This document shows positions 6,906 through 8,348 of a stretch of DNA of 8,348 nucleotides, piece by piece (position 1 is the stretch's first letter; each line of letters begins with the position of its first letter). The stretch comes from an uncultured Eubacteriaceae bacterium. Lineage in GTDB: Bacteria > Bacillota > Clostridia > Lachnospirales > CAG-274. The stretch is from contig CANOGI010000088.1 in assembly GCA_947565475.1 (NCBI GenBank), positions 1-8,348 of the forward strand. Reading direction: 5' to 3'. The notes under the pieces are model-generated. The model was not told where the DNA came from and did not search any database. It saw only the letters and a list, made by a program, of their open reading frames with translations. Made by a program: the position numbers and the translations under genes.

Positions 6906-6937
6906 AAAATTATTTTACAATAAAACATTTTTATTGT
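6904..6937. promoter_or_regulatory. Two abutting perfect palindromes on the marR promoter (candidate operators)
   Basis: A 15-bp palindrome GTAAAATTATTTTAC (6904-6918) covers the -10 box and predicted start. A second, 21 bp long, has perfect 9-bp arms ACAATAAAA (6917-6925) and TTTTATTGT (6929-6937) around CAT. It fills the spacer and reaches into both promoter boxes. Occupation of either would block RNA polymerase, which fits autorepression by the tandem regulator. AT-richness raises the chance of accidental dyads, but length and exact placement argue against chance. Confidence 0.55.
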
Positions 6938-6940
6938 CAA
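6912..6940 (-). promoter_or_regulatory. Strong sigma-A-type promoter upstream of the tandem-MarR gene
   Basis: On the minus strand the -35 is TTGACA (6935-6940, perfect), the spacer exactly 17 bp, and the -10 TAAAAT (6912-6917, five of six). The predicted start is near 6905. It lies downstream of the DUF1189 terminator and faces the regulator gene, so it is the best candidate for its main promoter. Confidence 0.75.
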
Positions 6941-6984
6941 CTGTTTTTTGTCATTTTTATTTACAGCAATTTTAATCTATAACA

Positions 6985-7002
6985 ATTTGAAAAATTTCAA
7001 AT
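6985..7002. promoter_or_regulatory. 18-bp dyad upstream of the marR promoter
   Basis: Perfect 8-bp arms ATTTGAAA (6985-6992) and TTTCAAAT (6995-7002) flank AA. It is centred roughly 88 bp before the predicted marR start, and might be an upstream regulator site. It has no T-tract and too weak a stem to be a terminator. Confidence 0.35.
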
Positions 7003-7165
7003 AAAATAAATTTTTCATCTCCATCTATAATCAAACCGCTTGAAAATAAACAAAGTAGTTTAACTATATAATAATAATAAAATTGCCATAAACAATATCT
7101 TTATATATAAATACGAACAAAAAATATTAAGTCTTATTTTATAAATGTAAAAAAAACAACTAAAT
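7003..7165. other. AT-rich spacer with no recognised content
   Basis: Between the DUF1189 terminator and the dyad at 6985-7002 I see only low-complexity A/T runs, with no reading frame, promoter pair or stable inverted repeat that I would defend. Confidence 0.5.
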
Positions 7166-7203
7166 AAAAAAAAGATATTGGCAAAAATTAAAACCAATAT
7201 CTT
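7166..7203 (-). terminator. Intrinsic terminator of the DUF1189 gene
   Basis: Perfect 10-bp arms AAGATATTGG (7172-7181) and CCAATATCTT (7194-7203) flank a 12-nt A/T loop. On the minus strand the stem runs into six more T (7166-7171). It starts 60 nt after the stop codon of the DUF1189 gene and separates it from the marR promoter. Confidence 0.8.
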
Positions 7204-7263
7204 AATTATAAATCAATTCAAAAAAACAATTCAGCTTAATTACAAAAAATAATCAAAAAATAT

Positions 7264-8007
7264 TTAACTTTTTTTGCATTTTTTCACAGAAAAGAATAAG
7301 TAAGCAAGATTAAGTATAACAACAAAAATAAACCCAAGACCCATTCCAAATAAAGAAAGCAAAGCTGTCAAAACTACCGCTGGCGTTCTCACATACACAG
7401 AAATTTTAAACAACTCGTTATAATTTAAGCCACCCTTTAAAAACTTGTTTATGATAAGTGCGCATAAGCTTAAAAAAATAATCCCAAAAGCCTCTGACGT
7501 AATCAAAGCGCTGATTGTAATTACAAAAAACACGATAAAGAGTATATTTATCTCGCTTGTATAATTAAAAATATCATTTTTCTCAAATTTATCGACCCCG
7601 ATAGAACTTAAAAGCTCCTCATAGGATATATAGGCGCTTTCTATACCGTTGTTTACAATAATTTTTTTCTTGTCAAAAATAACGCCATTATCAACGCCTT
7701 GAAAATCAAACTCGCTTCTCTCATTGTTTCCGTCAATAATAACCATGGAATTTCCCTCGTTTATAACCGTAGTTTCCGCCTGAAGCGTGCCGTCTTCTAT
7801 TACAAAATCAGGAATAAACTCATTAATAATACCACTTGTGCCACCATATCCAATAAATATAACAACGAAAGGCAGAAAAGAAATAAGCGTCGTCACCAAA
7901 AATAAAACAACCTCATATAAAATAACTCTTCCACTATTTAAAGAAATAAGCTCTTTGTACCTGTCAAATTGATAGGCGGAAATTAAAAACTGCTTAAAAA
8001 TACTCAT
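7264..8007 (-). CDS. DUF1189-family integral membrane protein
   Basis: The molecular function is unknown. This 247-residue protein has the DUF1189 layout. An N-terminal amphipathic stretch FKQFLISAYQFDRYKEL (4-20) is followed by a first membrane segment near 28-54. An extracytoplasmic domain of about 95 residues (55-150) holds repeated short beta-like strands and the family-like phrase IPDFVIEDGTL (65-75). A cluster of four hydrophobic segments follows near 152-172, 174-189, 205-221 and 222-241, and the C-terminus is basic. Length fits the family. The start is supported by GAGG (8016-8019 read on the minus strand), though this is a modest ribosome site. It has its own candidate promoter and terminator, so it appears monocistronic. 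Nothing ties it to the efflux genes beyond shared orientation. The family call rests on recognised sequence style, not a search. Confidence 0.75.
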   Translation of the reverse strand: MSIFKQFLISAYQFDRYKELISLNSGRVILYEVVLFLVTTLISFLPFVVIFIGYGGTSGIINEFIPDFVIEDGTLQAETTVINEGNSMVIIDGNNERSEFDFQGVDNGVIFDKKKIIVNNGIESAYISYEELLSSIGVDKFEKNDIFNYTSEINILFIVFFVITISALITSEAFGIIFLSLCALIINKFLKGGLNYNELFKISVYVRTPAVVLTALLSLFGMGLGFIFVVILNLAYLFFSVKKCKKS

Positions 8008-8050
8008 ACAATATACCTCGCTAAAAAGTTAAAACTACTCGAATTTTTGT

Positions 8051-8079
8051 ATAATAAAAATTCTCATAACCGACGGCAA
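8051..8079 (-). promoter_or_regulatory. Candidate promoter of the DUF1189 gene
   Basis: On the minus strand, TTGCCG (8074-8079, four of six) and TATTAT (8051-8056, five of six) are separated by exactly 17 bp, with a predicted start near 8044 and a 37-nt leader. The -35 lies inside the left end of the 154-bp palindromic element. The -10 is at the centre of a separate dyad, GAATTTTT (8041-8048) with AAAAATTC (8056-8063), a possible operator. Confidence 0.55.
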
Positions 8080-8220
8080 AAATATTCGCCTTTGTATTTA
8101 GAGTAAGGCTGGTCGCAAAACTTTGTTTTGCTGCTCACCCTTACAACCTGGCTTGCGCTCTCCCTGAATACAAGAGTAAGTACACTCCGCTTAAGAAACG
8201 AAAACTTCCTCTGTCGGTTA
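8067..8220. repeat. 154-bp imperfect palindrome (MITE-like element or structured RNA)
   Basis: The ends TAACCGACGG (8067-8076) and CTGTCGGTTA (8211-8220) are inverted repeats, 9 of 10 identical. Nested pairs lie between them: TTTGTATTTAGAG (8091-8103) with CCCTGAATACAAG (8162-8174), GTAAGG (8103-8108) with CCTTAC (8139-8144), and a perfect GCAAAAC/GTTTTGC hairpin (8115-8131). AGAGTAAG is directly repeated at 8100-8107 and 8173-8180. Several imperfect positions pair as G-U only if the plus strand is RNA. The outermost bases are TA at both ends, as in TA-target insertions of IS630/mariner type. No transposase frame is present. More GC-rich than the spacer around it. Confidence 0.55.
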
Positions 8221-8244
8221 AAAACACAAAAATAATATATACAT

Positions 8245-8269
8245 AAAAAAACCTGTGAAAAATCACAGG
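8245..8269 (-). terminator. Intrinsic terminator after tRNA-Asp
   Basis: Perfect 7-bp arms CCTGTGA (8252-8258) and TCACAGG (8263-8269) enclose a 4-nt loop. On the minus strand they are followed by seven T (8245-8251). It begins 14 nt beyond the encoded CCA and ends the tRNA transcript. Confidence 0.88.
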
Positions 8270-8282
8270 AAAGCATTTATAA

Positions 8283-8348
8283 TGGCGACCCGGAAGGGGC
8301 TCGAACCCTCGACCTCTGGCGTGACAGGCCAGCGCTCTAACCAACTGA
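8283..8348 (-). tRNA. tRNA-Asp(GTC), 5' end outside the window
   Basis: The minus strand shows a D-arm (TC AGTTGGTTA GAGC, first bases missing), an anticodon stem CTGGC/GCCAG with loop CTGTCAC giving anticodon GTC (8323-8325), and a variable loop AGGTC. The T-arm is GAGGG/CCCTT with TTCGAGC, followed by the 3' acceptor strand CCGGGTC, discriminator G and encoded CCA (8283-8285). About 11 nt are missing at the right edge: the 5' acceptor strand, two linker bases and two D-stem bases. It reads aspartate codons GAC/GAU. Other tRNA genes may lie upstream of it. Confidence 0.95.

Noticed and set aside
7699..7972. Two short plus-strand frames opposite the DUF1189 gene
   Set aside because: Overlapping shadows without ribosome sites; the minus-strand membrane protein explains the region.
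8067..8220. Integron attC site
   Set aside because: Imperfect palindromes can be attC sites, but the required RYYYAAC and GTTRRRY core motifs are not at the ends, and no integrase or cassette layout is visible.
8064..8276. 70-residue minus-strand frame downstream of the tRNA
   Set aside because: It begins inside the tRNA trailer, runs through the terminator and palindrome, lacks a ribosome site and resembles no protein.
8141..8344. 67-residue minus-strand frame beginning within the tRNA (contains GRGFEPLPG)
   Set aside because: It is the translation of the tRNA and its terminator; this phrase is a well-known artefact of translated tRNA genes.

Overview
The window looks like chromosomal DNA from a low-GC Gram-positive anaerobe, probably a Clostridia-type Firmicute. 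The evidence is very AT-rich spacers, strong AGGAGG-type ribosome sites, sigma-A-like promoters, T-tract hairpin terminators, a DUF1189 membrane protein and a CCA-encoding tRNA-Asp. The taxon is inferred from style, not from a marker gene. Every gene I can support is on the minus strand, so transcription runs from right to left.

In transcription order: (1) A tRNA-Asp(GTC), cut by the right edge, ends in an encoded CCA and is followed by a clean intrinsic terminator. (2) A 154-bp imperfect palindrome at 8067-8220 lies between the tRNA and the next gene; it looks like a small non-autonomous mobile element or a structured RNA. (3) A DUF1189-family membrane protein (7264-8007) has a candidate promoter whose -35 box falls inside the end of that palindrome, and its own terminator lies at 7166-7203. 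(4) A 670-bp AT-rich spacer carries a near-consensus promoter about 310 nt before the next gene, a second candidate promoter closer in, and several exact or near-exact dyads placed on promoter elements. (5) A 326-residue regulator (5613-6593) consists of two complete MarR winged-helix domains in one chain. (6) A 482-bp spacer holds a candidate promoter and dyad. (7) A two-gene efflux operon follows: a lipoprotein membrane-fusion (adaptor) subunit with an unusually long helical hairpin (3589-5130) and an RND-superfamily pump subunit (410-3586), two nucleotides apart and probably translationally coupled. (8) A hairpin terminator follows, and a bidirectional terminator near the left edge closes the block.

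The likely story is a locally regulated efflux module. The tandem-MarR protein probably controls its own promoter and that of the adaptor-pump pair. The adaptor and pump would form an inner-membrane export machine; no TolC-like outer channel is present here. The substrate cannot be read from sequence. The least ordinary elements are the covalently fused MarR pair, the palindromes filling the promoter spacers upstream of it, and the palindromic element beside the tRNA. I found no clearly new biological system; these are leads rather than demonstrated novelties.
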